The notes beneath the pieces were generated by a model. That model ran no database searches and was not told where the DNA came from. It worked only from the letters and a program-made list of their open reading frames with translations. Position numbers and translations under genes: made by a program. From assembly GCA_022827425.1 (NCBI GenBank), contig JAJDSZ010000129.1, forward strand, positions 27,084 to 91,083: a DNA stretch of 64,000 bases. Direction: 5' to 3'. Below, piece after piece: positions 29,823 through 38,356 of the stretch (position 1 is the first letter of the stretch; each line of letters opens with the position of its first letter). Source of the stretch: Pseudomonadales bacterium. GTDB taxonomy: Bacteria > Pseudomonadota > Gammaproteobacteria > Pseudomonadales > Pseudohongiellaceae.

Positions 29823-30006
29823 GTCGCCGTCGGGGGGTGCAGTGCAGCGGACGCCGTAAATACGGTCCAGCCGCCAAGCACAGCTTGGCGTCGTTTCGGC
29901 TGCGCATGAAGCTGCGCTTCATAAACGCTTGCCTACACCCCTGTAGGCTTCGGGCTCGGCTGTCCCTGCCTCGCACGCCCGCTGCACTGCACCCCCCGAC
30001 GGCGAC
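29823..30006. mobile_element. small element with 28-bp perfect inverted arms, copy B
   Basis: Arms 29823-29850 and 29979-30006 are perfect reverse complements and unrelated in sequence to the arms of copy A at 10625. Read on the minus strand, the 128-bp core contains GCGAGGCAGGGACAGCCGAG near its start and ends TTTACGGCGT against the arm, as in copy A. The extra middle has two small hairpins (around AGCACAGCT and ATGAAGCTGCGCTTCAT) also seen between rpsM and rpmJ. Confidence 0.7.
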
Positions 30007-30024
30007 TCACAGCGTACCAATTCC

Positions 30025-30058
30025 GTCATTCTGCGCGCAGTCGCAGAATCTCGGGGGA
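30025..30058. repeat. REP-like palindromic repeat, copy 3 (half unit)
   Basis: Only the left half is present: GTCATTCTGCGCGCAGTCGC AGAATCTC, immediately after copy B of the inverted-arm element and immediately before the rhlB stop codon. Confidence 0.7.
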
Positions 30059-30060
30059 TT

Positions 30061-31308
30061 TCAGCGGCGACGACCGGCTTGGCGGCGTTGGGGTTTTTCC
30101 TTGAATTGGGAGGGACGGTGGAAGGGCGGCGCCGGGGTGAGTTGGGGGGGGGCGGGATGGATGCAGTCGAGCTTGCCACCGAGTTTTTCTTCGATGGGCG
30201 GCAGGAGGAAGGAATCTTCCTCGCAGGCGAAACTGATTGAGGTTCCCACCTTGCCGGCGCGACCGGTGCGGCCGATGCGGTGGACGTAGTCATCGGGCTC
30301 CTCGGGCAAGGTGTAATTGATGACGTGGGAGACTTCCTCTATATGGAGGCCGCGCCCGGCCACGTCGGTGGCGACGAGCACCTGGATTTCGCCGGACTTG
30401 AACCTGGCCAGGGTGCGGCTGCGCTTGTGCTGGGGAATTTCGCCGGACAGCATCCCGCAATTGACGCCGTTGCGGTGCAAGTCGTCCGCGAGCCTGCGAA
30501 CCTGGTCGCGCCGGTTGCTGAATACCAGCACCTTGCTCTTGCCGGGTTCGCTGAGCAGGTTGTACAGGAGATGGTACTTGTCGCTGGTGGTGACCAGGTA
30601 GACTTTCTGGTCCACCGCCTCGGCGGCGATCTGCTCCGGATCGACTTCCACCATCACCGGGTCCAGCGCCCAGCGACCGGCGAGTTCGGTGATCGCCGGC
30701 GGAAAGGTGGCGCTGTAGAGCAGGGTCTGGCGGCAATCCTTGCGCGGCGTGCGGGAGACGATCTGGCGCACCTGGGGAATGAAGCCCATGTCGAGCATGC
30801 GGTCCGCCTCGTCGAGGACGAGCAATTCGATCAGACCCAGATACAGATTGTCGCTGCCGGCGAAATCGAGCAGGCGGCCGGGAGTGGCGACGACGATATC
30901 CACCGGACCGGCGTCCAGCGCCCGATGCTGTTTCTGGTAATCCTCTCCCCCCACCAGGGTGACCACGCGCAGTTCGCAAAAGCGGGTAAGCTCCTCGGCG
31001 TCGGCGGCGATCTGGCCGGCGAGTTCCCGGGTGGGGGCAACCACCAGCGCCCGGGGTTCGCCAACGAAGCGTTCGCCTTCCACGGGATTGCTGAGCAGGT
31101 CGTTGATGATGGTGATGAGGAATGCCGCGGTCTTGCCGGTGCCGGTCTGGGCCTTGCCGGTGACATCGTGGCCTTGCAGGGTATGGCGAAGGCTTGCGGC
31201 CTGTATCGGCGTGCAATGGGTGAAGCCCAGGGCGTGGATCGCCTGGCGCAGGGGTTCGCGCAGGTCGAATTCGTCGAATGTGGTGAGTGATTCGTTAGTC
31301 GCTAGCAT
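30061..31308 (-). CDS. rhlB: DEAD-box ATP-dependent RNA helicase RhlB
   Basis: 415 residues. AQTGTGKTAA (54-61), PTRELAGQ, VVATPGRLLDF, LDEADRMLDMG near residue 165, YSATFPP, and HRIGRTGRAG in the second RecA domain. The YTLPEEPDDYVHRIGRTGRA run and the C-terminal PPIEEKLGGKL resemble RhlB, the degradosome helicase, with a basic tail. ATG at 31308 is chosen because the upstream open frame lies inside moeB. Overlaps moeB by 14 bp. Confidence 0.88.
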   Translation of the reverse strand: MLATNESLTTFDEFDLREPLRQAIHALGFTHCTPIQAASLRHTLQGHDVTGKAQTGTGKTAAFLITIINDLLSNPVEGERFVGEPRALVVAPTRELAGQIAADAEELTRFCELRVVTLVGGEDYQKQHRALDAGPVDIVVATPGRLLDFAGSDNLYLGLIELLVLDEADRMLDMGFIPQVRQIVSRTPRKDCRQTLLYSATFPPAITELAGRWALDPVMVEVDPEQIAAEAVDQKVYLVTTSDKYHLLYNLLSEPGKSKVLVFSNRRDQVRRLADDLHRNGVNCGMLSGEIPQHKRSRTLARFKSGEIQVLVATDVAGRGLHIEEVSHVINYTLPEEPDDYVHRIGRTGRAGKVGTSISFACEEDSFLLPPIEEKLGGKLDCIHPAPPQLTPAPPFHRPSQFKEKPQRRQAGRRR

Positions 31309-32071
31309 GGGGTGGTCCGGCGTGGGGGCGGAAGGAGCAGGTTTCACAATCCGGGTCCCGTGGGAGTTTGAGGTCGCGCCATTGCATGCCCGCGGCATCG
31401 AGGAGCAGGAGACGACCGATGAGAGTCTGGCCGATGCCGGCGAGCATCTTGATGGCTTCCATGGCCTGGACCGAACCGATGATTCCGACAAGCGGCGCCA
31501 TGACGCCATTGCTGGCGCAACTCGCATCGAGTTCACCGAGTTGCGGATACAGGCAATGGTAGCACGGGCTGGCGGCAATGTTGGGATCGAAGGCGGCGAT
31601 CTGTCCCTGCATGCGGATGGCGGCGGCGGAAATCAGCGGCTTGCCCCTGGCGACGCAGGAGGCGTTGATGGCGAAACGGGTTTCGAAATTGTCGCAGGCG
31701 TCGAGCACGAGGTCGGCCCCGGCCACCGCCGCATCGAGGCTGTCGCCTTGCAGGCGCTGGCGGATCGTGGTCACGGCAACATCGGGATTGAGGCTGAGCA
31801 GCCGGTCCCGGGCGGAATCGACCTTGGCCTGGCCGAGCGATTTTTCGGCATGGGCGATCTGGCGCTGCAGATTGGTCAACTCAACGATATCGTCATCGGC
31901 GATCAGCAGATGGCCGACGCCGGCCGCGGCAAGATACATGGCCGCGGGGCAGCCGAGCCCGCCCATGCCGACAATGAGAACGGCGGCGTCCATGAGCTTG
32001 CGCTGTCCCGCCACGTCCATTTCGGGCAACAGGATCTGGCGGCTGAAGCGCAACAACTGCTGTTCATTCAT
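31295..32071 (-). CDS. moeB: molybdopterin-synthase adenylyltransferase (MoeB/HesA)
   Basis: 258 residues of the E1-like family. The ATP loop GMGGLG (35-40), zinc cysteines Cys170/Cys173 and Cys242/Cys245, and a cysteine in ASCASNGV (185) at the conserved position. It adenylates the C-terminus of the small sulfur carrier MoaD or a relative. In Pseudomonas the gene directly follows prmC; here a 2.6-kb insertion separates them. A link to the molybdopterin enzyme at 4.1 kb is functional, not positional. Confidence 0.88.
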   Translation of the reverse strand: MNEQQLLRFSRQILLPEMDVAGQRKLMDAAVLIVGMGGLGCPAAMYLAAAGVGHLLIADDDIVELTNLQRQIAHAEKSLGQAKVDSARDRLLSLNPDVAVTTIRQRLQGDSLDAAVAGADLVLDACDNFETRFAINASCVARGKPLISAAAIRMQGQIAAFDPNIAASPCYHCLYPQLGELDASCASNGVMAPLVGIIGSVQAMEAIKMLAGIGQTLIGRLLLLDAAGMQWRDLKLPRDPDCETCSFRPHAGPPHASD

Positions 32072-32321
32072 CGGCTGGCTGCATTGGGCATGGCGCGCCC
32101 GGGCAAACTTGGAATTATAGTCGAATATGTGGGACCGCCATCTTTTTGTTTAGGGCCTTCAGGACCATCCTATAGTCATACAGGTCGTTGGTGTTCCTTA
32201 TTTGGTTGGATGGATCGCATCCGGTCTGCGGATTGATTCTCGTTGGGTGGAGCAGTTTCTGCGCTATGGATGGTTTCCTGCGTCAGTCTGGTTACGCCGT
32301 AGCCGGTTTTCCGGCAGCCCG

Positions 32322-33524
32322 CTAACGAGCTCCCGCATCCTGTAGCATACGTTGGATTTCCTTGTTGCCATAGTCTCTCGCGTAGCTCAGCGCCATGCGT
32401 CCTCCTTCGCTTGTCGCATCCGCTTCCCATTCAAGCAACTCCCGAACAATTTTGGTATGGTTGAACATTGCGGCCACAGATAAGGCCGTATGACCTTTCT
32501 CCGTATGTTCCAGATTTGCACCTTTGATAGCAAGTAAACGCACCATATCTACGTCTCCATAGGTTGCTGCATCTATGATCGGGGTGTTATTGTAAGTATC
32601 TCTCCATTCTATATTCGCACCGGCATTGAGTAAGATTTCGACCACTTTCGTATTCCCGTCGCGTACAGCTTGATTCAACGGAGACCGTCTACCATCAGCA
32701 GTGGTAAAGTTCACATTGGCACCTGACTGCAAAAGCATTTGCAAAGCTTCGATGTCGTTGCTGCGAACTGCTACAAGTACATCATTCCGATAGCCAGAAT
32801 TCTCATATGCGGATTGAATTTCCGCATGTCTATCAATTTCGAATTCCCAGTACATCTCCTCATTTTTCGCTACATTCTCAAGCTGCTCGCGGCTAAGATA
32901 CGGAGAGAGGCGGGACTGAAGTTCTTCGACAGTTAATAGTGAAGCGGAATACTCGTCTCTGCTAAGCAAGCCCGAGTTTTCTTGTTGACTCAATTCACTA
33001 TTAAATTGTTCCCATTCAATAATTATATCTCGGACCAATTGCTCGTCAGCAATGTCCATGTTGGCAACAAGTTCCTGCCACTTTCTCTCATAAACTCCTT
33101 CTGCATGATCTATCGGTGTCGGCTGGAAAGGGGAGAACACCGCATTGGGCAATAGCTCCGGAGCCGCTCCATCACTCGTGCTTGTTACCAACTCAAGCAA
33201 TCGATCCATGTGCCCGGTCTGGAATTGCTCGATTTCTTCGGCACTGAGCCCGTCGGCGGTTAACACAAAATTTGCCACTTCTTCTAAAATCTCTCCGGGA
33301 GCATTGGGCTCAGCTTCCCGAAGCCGTTGCATCAAGTCGCCAAAGGACGTATTCACTGCTTGTTCTGTGGGCGCTTCCGCTTCCGTGACCGGCTCCTCAC
33401 CAACTTCTGGAACCAATCCGCGATTATCGAGCCAAGTCAGGACGATCCCTGCCAAGCCCCATCCGCACACGATAAACAGTAGCCCTCCCAGTAAGTTCGC
33501 ATTGTTTGATATGAATGATTTCAT
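32322..33524 (-). CDS. membrane-anchored ankyrin-repeat protein
   Basis: 400 residues. One N-terminal hydrophobic helix (about 11-31, GGLLFIVCGWGLAGIVLTWL), then an acidic helical linker to about residue 245. At least four ankyrin repeats follow, for example NDIEALQMLLQSGANVNFTT, GNTKVVEILLNAGANIEWRD and GHTALSVAAMFNHTKIVREL. The repeats probably face the periplasm if the N-terminus is inside. Codon use is AT-richer than the flanking prmC and moeB, which suggests acquisition. No enzymatic domain is visible; function unknown. Confidence 0.8.
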   Translation of the reverse strand: MKSFISNNANLLGGLLFIVCGWGLAGIVLTWLDNRGLVPEVGEEPVTEAEAPTEQAVNTSFGDLMQRLREAEPNAPGEILEEVANFVLTADGLSAEEIEQFQTGHMDRLLELVTSTSDGAAPELLPNAVFSPFQPTPIDHAEGVYERKWQELVANMDIADEQLVRDIIIEWEQFNSELSQQENSGLLSRDEYSASLLTVEELQSRLSPYLSREQLENVAKNEEMYWEFEIDRHAEIQSAYENSGYRNDVLVAVRSNDIEALQMLLQSGANVNFTTADGRRSPLNQAVRDGNTKVVEILLNAGANIEWRDTYNNTPIIDAATYGDVDMVRLLAIKGANLEHTEKGHTALSVAAMFNHTKIVRELLEWEADATSEGGRMALSYARDYGNKEIQRMLQDAGAR

Positions 33525-33656
33525 GTTTATCGGGACCTTCCGTTGACTTCAGAAATTCGGGAACTAATACTGCCCTGCCTTCAGCAGCGATATCTAGCCA
33601 GGATAACCTGCCTGACACCAAGCTTCAAGCTGCTTACCAATCACCGGCAAAGACTT

Positions 33657-34358
33657 TCATGTCTGCTGTGGTTTGCTGCATTGAACGCGCCCTTTGTCCG
33701 TCACAGTACAGTTGCTGCCCACCGGGGTCGCAGATGTGCTTCCCTGAGGTAGACCCGAGCCAAGGATCGTAGTTGGGACATTGGGGGCATTGGGGGCATT
33801 GGGGGGAGGATTGTTTCCATCACCACCACCCGCTGACTGTTGTTGCGCTGGGGGAGAGGCACTATCCTCAGCGTCACAAGCTCGATTACCATCGCCCCAT
33901 CCTTGATACAGCATACTTTGCCCTTGATTGTGAATATTCGCGGCTGACTGCCTAGCGCTATCTCTTTCGAGGTCAGCTTGTTCCAAGGCTAAACTGAGTT
34001 CGGCTGCGGCTTCCGCTACTTCTTTCAAATAGCGTGCAGGGTTCGTAATTGACCATATTTGGGCATCAATCACCTCTCGCAAATACTCCGCTTTTGCCTC
34101 GCCGGTTGATTGCATATAATTTGCTTGGGCTGCCTTCAATGCATCGGCGTAGTCTGAATCAACATCTTGCAATAAATCATTGTACACGTCTGCATTGGCA
34201 TCAAGACAAGCTTGATGAGCAGCGCTATTTCCGGATGGGGCCACGAAACTTGTGTATCCGTTAGATGCGAATACTAGCAGAATCGTAAAAATTGTCAAGG
34301 CGAAGGCTGGAGAGATAATCACCGGCTCTAGAACCAAGGTTTGAGTGTTTGACTTCAT
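33657..34358 (-). CDS. novel membrane-anchored protein with helical middle and Pro/Asn-rich tail
   Basis: 233 residues, not recognised. A single N-terminal transmembrane helix (about 16-33), an alanine-rich, probably coiled-coil segment (about 45-140), then a low-complexity QQSAGGGDGNNPPP / NAPNAPNVP tract and a short C-terminal part with two Cys (SNCTVTDKGRVQC), probably disulfide-bonded. This looks like a secreted or periplasmic surface-type protein. It lies 132 bp upstream of the ankyrin gene, on the same strand and equally AT-rich, so the two probably arrived and act together. Confidence 0.65.
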   Translation of the reverse strand: MKSNTQTLVLEPVIISPAFALTIFTILLVFASNGYTSFVAPSGNSAAHQACLDANADVYNDLLQDVDSDYADALKAAQANYMQSTGEAKAEYLREVIDAQIWSITNPARYLKEVAEAAAELSLALEQADLERDSARQSAANIHNQGQSMLYQGWGDGNRACDAEDSASPPAQQQSAGGGDGNNPPPNAPNAPNVPTTILGSGLPQGSTSATPVGSNCTVTDKGRVQCSKPQQT

Positions 34359-34723
34359 TTTTTGCTAATAGGAAAATTGATATGGGTTCAGTGCTCCCGA
34401 TAACTGGAGTTATCGGGAGTTCTTATCCCTTTCCCCGCATCTCGTAACTATCTGTTCCGAAAGCGTTTTCCGCAATCCACTTAATGAACCTGCGGATAAT
34501 GACCTGGCCCACATCTCAGAGATCGGTACCTCAGGATTCCATTAAAAAGGCCGTGCTGTCCGCAAATAGCCATCGGTATTCTCGGTTCCCCGTACGGAAT
34601 CGGCAATCCGCCGTCATGCTTGGAAAGGCTTTCACAGTTCCGGCCCCGGTCTGAACCGCTCCAGGTGGTAGTCGAAGGACAGCCATCTGTTCATTCGAAT
34701 GTAAATCCGGGGCGTCCATTCGA
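34359..34723. other. gene-free stretch at the insertion boundary
   Basis: 365 bp between the novel membrane protein and the prmC stop. The part next to prmC (34620-34723) has an open minus-strand stretch reading TPRIYIRMNRWLSFDYHLER that could be decayed coding sequence, but I cannot assign it. Composition returns to GC-rich here, marking the right edge of the insertion. Confidence 0.4.
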
Positions 34724-35563
34724 TCACAAATGGCTGGCACAGATAATCCGGTCGTGGCCGGCGTGGTCCCGGTAATGCTTGATGTTGCGGTATCCGGCGG
34801 CGGAGAGCAGTTCGGTCGTTGGCTCGCGCTGATCGTGGCCGTGTTCGAGCAGCAACAGGCCGCCAGCTTTGAGACAGCGCCTGGCCTGGTTGATGATTTG
34901 GCGAATGGCGGACAGGCCGTCTGCTCCGGCGAACAGCGCCATATCGGGCTCGAATGCGCAATCGGGATGCAGCGCCGGGGCGCCCGGCGCCACATAGGGC
35001 GGATTGGCGACGATCATGTCATAGGCTGAATCAGCCAGGCTCTCACACCAGGAAGCTTCCCGAAAGCTGATGTTGCGGGCGCCCAGTTCCCTGGCATTGC
35101 GGCGGGCGAGGGCCAGGGCCTGCGGGCTGAGGTCCACGGCGCGGATGAGCCAGTCCGGCTTGGCCCGCGCCAGGGCAATGGCGATGGCGCCGCTGCCTGT
35201 GCCGAGGTCTGCGACTTGCAGGGGGCCGTTTTTGCCTTCGGGGGCGGATTCCAGCGTCAGTTCCACCAGCAGTTCGGTTTCCGGGCGGGGAATCAGTACA
35301 CAGGGGTTGACCGCAAGCTGGAAGTCCATGAAGCCCGCGTTTCCCAGCAGATAGGCGACCGGTTCGCCCTTGCCGCGGCGCTGCAGAAGCCGTCGAAATT
35401 CGCTGATTTCCCGGTCGCCCAGGGGTCGTTCGGGATGGGCGTATAATGCGCTGCGGGTGACGCCAAGCACATGGGCGAGCAAACGTTCGCCATCCAGTGG
35501 GGAGCAGTCCGTCGTACTCTGCGACTTTCGGGCGCTTGCGAGCGCATCGGCTATCGTGGTCAT
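34724..35563 (-). CDS. prmC: peptide chain release factor N5-glutamine methyltransferase
   Basis: 279 residues. Methylates the GGQ glutamine of RF1/RF2. SAM site VADLGTGSGAIAIALA (about 118-133) and the catalytic NPPY (187-190) are intact; LIPRPETELLVE precedes them. The ATG at 35563 gives the family start (MTTIADALASARK). An earlier in-frame ATG at 35653 would add 30 residues that merely translate a REP-like repeat and is rejected. Follows prfA, its substrate gene. Confidence 0.95.
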   Translation of the reverse strand: MTTIADALASARKSQSTTDCSPLDGERLLAHVLGVTRSALYAHPERPLGDREISEFRRLLQRRGKGEPVAYLLGNAGFMDFQLAVNPCVLIPRPETELLVELTLESAPEGKNGPLQVADLGTGSGAIAIALARAKPDWLIRAVDLSPQALALARRNARELGARNISFREASWCESLADSAYDMIVANPPYVAPGAPALHPDCAFEPDMALFAGADGLSAIRQIINQARRCLKAGGLLLLEHGHDQREPTTELLSAAGYRNIKHYRDHAGHDRIICASHL

Positions 35564-35583
35564 CGGTTTGCTACCTGGGAGCC

Positions 35584-35622
35584 TGTCATTCCGCGCGAAG
35601 CGCAGTCGCAGAATCTCATTGG
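35584..35622. repeat. REP-like palindromic repeat, copy 4 (half unit)
   Basis: TGTCATTCCGCGCGAAGCGC AGTCGCAGAATCTC, one arm only, in the 76-bp space between prfA and prmC. Confidence 0.7.
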
Positions 35623-35639
35623 GAATTCCATAAGGCTGT

Positions 35640-36725
35640 TCAGTCTTGCGCAAGCCCCGCGAGCAGGTCGGCCTGGTGTTCCTGCAAGAGTGGCTCGATG
35701 ACCGATTCCAGGCCGCCGGCCATGATTTCGGGCAGGTTGTACAGGGTCAACTTGATGCGGTGGTCGGTTACCCTGCCCTGGGGGAAATTGTAGGTCCGGA
35801 TCTTTTCCGAGCGGTCGCCGCTGCCGACGAGGCGGCGGCGGGTGGCGGACTCTTCCGCCTGTTGTTCCTGTCGCGCCTGGTCCAGCAATCTGGCCTGCAA
35901 TAGCGACATCGCCCTGGCCTTGTTCTTGTGCTGGGAGCGCTCGTCCTGGCATTCCACCACGATGCCGCTGGGCAGATGGGTGAGGCGGATGGCGGAATCG
36001 GTCTTGTTGACGTGTTGACCGCCGGCGCCGCTGGCGCGGAAGGTGTCGATGCGAAGCTCGTTCCGGTTCACTTCTATCTCGTCGATCTCTTCCGCTTCGG
36101 CAAGTACCGCCACGGTGCAGGCGGAAGTATGGACGCGGCCCTGGGATTCGGTCTCGGGAACGCGCTGGACGCGATGCGCGCCGGATTCGAATTTCAGCTT
36201 CTCGTACACCTTGCGGCCTTTGATGCGCAGGATGACTTCCTTGTATCCGCCATGCTCGCCGGGCCGCTCGCTGATGAGGGCCGCGCTCCATTGCTGCCAT
36301 TCGGCAAAACGCTGATACATGCGGCACAGATCGCCGGCGAACAGCGCGGCTTCGTCGCCGCCGGTTCCCGCGCGGATTTCGAGGAAAACATTGCAACTGT
36401 CGCGCTCGTCCCGGGGCAACAACAGCAACTGCAGTTCCTGTTCCAGCTTTCCGGACTGCTCGTTCGCCCTGGCGATTTCCTCTTCGGCCATGGCGCGAAT
36501 TTCCGGGTCGGCGTCTTGCCGCATTTCTTCCGCTTCCCGCAGTTCGCCCGCAATCCCCAGATAGCGGCCATAGACGTGGACCACATTTTCCAGTTCGGCA
36601 TATTCCATCGACAACTCGCGAAAACGCGGTTGATCGGCGATGACCTCGCTGTCGCCAAGCAAGCCTTCGAGCTCCGCAAAGCGCTCCCGCAGGCCATCGA
36701 GTTTCCGGCGAATGGAATGTTGCAT
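35640..36725 (-). CDS. prfA: peptide chain release factor 1
   Basis: 361 residues. The GGQ loop [20 protein letters not shown] (GGQ at 235-237) and [18 protein letters not shown] are typical of RF1, which reads UAA and UAG. The start at 36725 ([11 protein letters not shown]) is the family start. Lies 10 bp after hemA. Confidence 0.97.
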   Translation of the reverse strand: MQHSIRRKLDGLRERFAELEGLLGDSEVIADQPRFRELSMEYAELENVVHVYGRYLGIAGELREAEEMRQDADPEIRAMAEEEIARANEQSGKLEQELQLLLLPRDERDSCNVFLEIRAGTGGDEAALFAGDLCRMYQRFAEWQQWSAALISERPGEHGGYKEVILRIKGRKVYEKLKFESGAHRVQRVPETESQGRVHTSACTVAVLAEAEEIDEIEVNRNELRIDTFRASGAGGQHVNKTDSAIRLTHLPSGIVVECQDERSQHKNKARAMSLLQARLLDQARQEQQAEESATRRRLVGSGDRSEKIRTYNFPQGRVTDHRIKLTLYNLPEIMAGGLESVIEPLLQEHQADLLAGLAQD

Positions 36726-36735
36726 GGAATCGGCC

Positions 36736-38031
36736 TCACTCCAGTAAGGAATTCTGGTCAAGCTCAAAAAGTTCCCGGGTTGCGTCAAGCAATTCGTCGC
36801 GGCCTTCGGCGCTGGCCCGCTTCATGCGAACGCTGGGTGAGTGAATCAGTTTATTGGTGATCGCCCGGGCCAGCGACTCAAGGATGGCATCCGCATCCTT
36901 GCCTTTTTCAAGTTCGCGCCGGGCCTGGCGAAGTTCGGCCTGGCGAATCCCATCGGCCTTGCCGCGCAGGCGGCGCAGGGTAGCGACCGCGTTGCGCGAG
37001 CGCAACTGACTGAGAAAGTCCTCCATTCCCCGGTCGATAATGGATTCGGCCTCGACCGCGGCTTGCCGCCGGCTGGCCACGCTGTCCTCTATGACATTGC
37101 CGATGTCGTCGATGCCGTACAGGTAGGCGTCGGGAATCTCGCTCACTTCGACTTCGATGTCACGCGGAACGGCAAGGTCCACGAGCAGCATCGGGCGGTG
37201 TTTGCGCCGGCGGACCGCCCGCTCCACCATGCCCTTGCCGATCAGGGGCAACTGGCTACTTGTGGATGAAATGACAACGTCGGCCTCCACCAGCAATTCC
37301 GGCAATTCCGAAAGCAATGCGCCCTTACCCCCGATGCTGCCGGCAAGTTGCAGGGCGTGGTCCAGGGTGCGATTGGCCACGATGATCTGCCGCACCCGCT
37401 TTTCCCCGAGGTGGCGCGCGGCCAGTTCGATGGTGCGGCCGGCACCCACCAGCAGAACCTGCAAGCGGGACAGGTCGGAGAAGATTCGCCCGGCGAGCGT
37501 GACCGCCGCATAGGCAACCGAAACCGGGCTGGCGCCAATGGCGGTTTCGCTGCGCACTTCCTTGGCGATGGAAAAGGACGCCTCGAATGCCCGGGCAAGT
37601 TGTCCCCCGGCCAGTTTCAACTCCCGTGAAAGGGCCAGAGCGGACTTGATCTGACCCAGAATCTGGGGTTCGCCGAGCACCATGGAATCCAGGCCCGAGG
37701 CGACCTTCATGAGATGTCGCACCGCGTCGCCGCCCTGATGGAAATAGCTGGACGGCGCCAGTTCGTCGGCGCGCAAGCCATGAATTCCCGCAAGCCAGGC
37801 CAGCGTGATCTGATCCCGCCCGGCGCCTTCATCCGTCTCGGGCGCGGCCCCGGAGAAACCCAGATACACCTCGGTTCGGTTGCAGGTGGAGACAATGACG
37901 GCTTCATTCACACCGGGCAACCCCACCGCCTGCCGCAAGGCATCGGATATGAGGTCTGGGGGGAAGGCTACCTTCTCGCGCAAAGCGATATCGGCGGTGC
38001 TGTGATTGATGCCGGTAACTGCCAGTTCCAC
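36736..38031 (-). CDS. hemA: glutamyl-tRNA reductase
   Basis: 431 residues. First step of the C5 haem pathway: reduces Glu-tRNA to glutamate-1-semialdehyde with [25 protein letters not shown], the catalytic Cys50 in [11 protein letters not shown], and the NADPH-domain [16 protein letters not shown] are visible. Starts the hemA-prfA-prmC operon, divergent from the TPR lipoprotein gene. Confidence 0.97.
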   Translation of the reverse strand: MELAVTGINHSTADIALREKVAFPPDLISDALRQAVGLPGVNEAVIVSTCNRTEVYLGFSGAAPETDEGAGRDQITLAWLAGIHGLRADELAPSSYFHQGGDAVRHLMKVASGLDSMVLGEPQILGQIKSALALSRELKLAGGQLARAFEASFSIAKEVRSETAIGASPVSVAYAAVTLAGRIFSDLSRLQVLLVGAGRTIELAARHLGEKRVRQIIVANRTLDHALQLAGSIGGKGALLSELPELLVEADVVISSTSSQLPLIGKGMVERAVRRRKHRPMLLVDLAVPRDIEVEVSEIPDAYLYGIDDIGNVIEDSVASRRQAAVEAESIIDRGMEDFLSQLRSRNAVATLRRLRGKADGIRQAELRQARRELEKGKDADAILESLARAITNKLIHSPSVRMKRASAEGRDELLDATRELFELDQNSLLE

Positions 38032-38160
38032 GATATTCCAGGAAGTTCAGGCGAGAAGGCACAAATATACCAGAGTAGCGGGCCGCACTCGCCTGGCGCC
38101 GATCCCGGGCTTTGGCATATTCGGGTGGAGCAGGCCGATGGATGTCCTGATCAAACTGCA

Positions 38161-38244
38161 GTCATTCTGCGCGAAGTCGCAGAATCTTCCTGGGAGGCCT
38201 CTGCATGAGATTCTGCGACTTCGCTTCGCTTCGCGCAGAATGAC
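38161..38244. repeat. REP-like palindromic repeat, copy 5 (complete)
   Basis: GTCATTCTGCGCGAAGTCGC AGAATCTT on the left and the inverted match TGCGACTTCGCTTCGCTTCG CGCAGAATGAC on the right, in the divergent hemA/TPR intergenic region. Confidence 0.9.
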
Positions 38245-38325
38245 GGTTACTCGGACGGGTGTCCCATTGCCTCCATCCCATTGTCTCGACCCGGGGCCTT
38301 GACCGGAGCCAGTTTTCCCGGACAT

Positions 38326-38334
38326 TGCTATACT
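38326..38334 (+). promoter_or_regulatory. extended -10 promoter for the TPR-lolB-ispE operon
   Basis: TGCTATACT: an extended -10 (TG, one base, TATACT) 22 bp upstream of the ATG at 38357. The nearest -35-like TTGACC is too far (24 bp), as is usual for extended -10 promoters. Confidence 0.55.
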
Positions 38335-38356
38335 GGATCCTTTTGTGGAATCTTCG

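Noticed and set aside
35564-35653. 30-residue N-terminal extension of PrmC
   Set aside because: It only translates a REP-like repeat (copy 4) and lies outside the conserved PrmC start at 35563.
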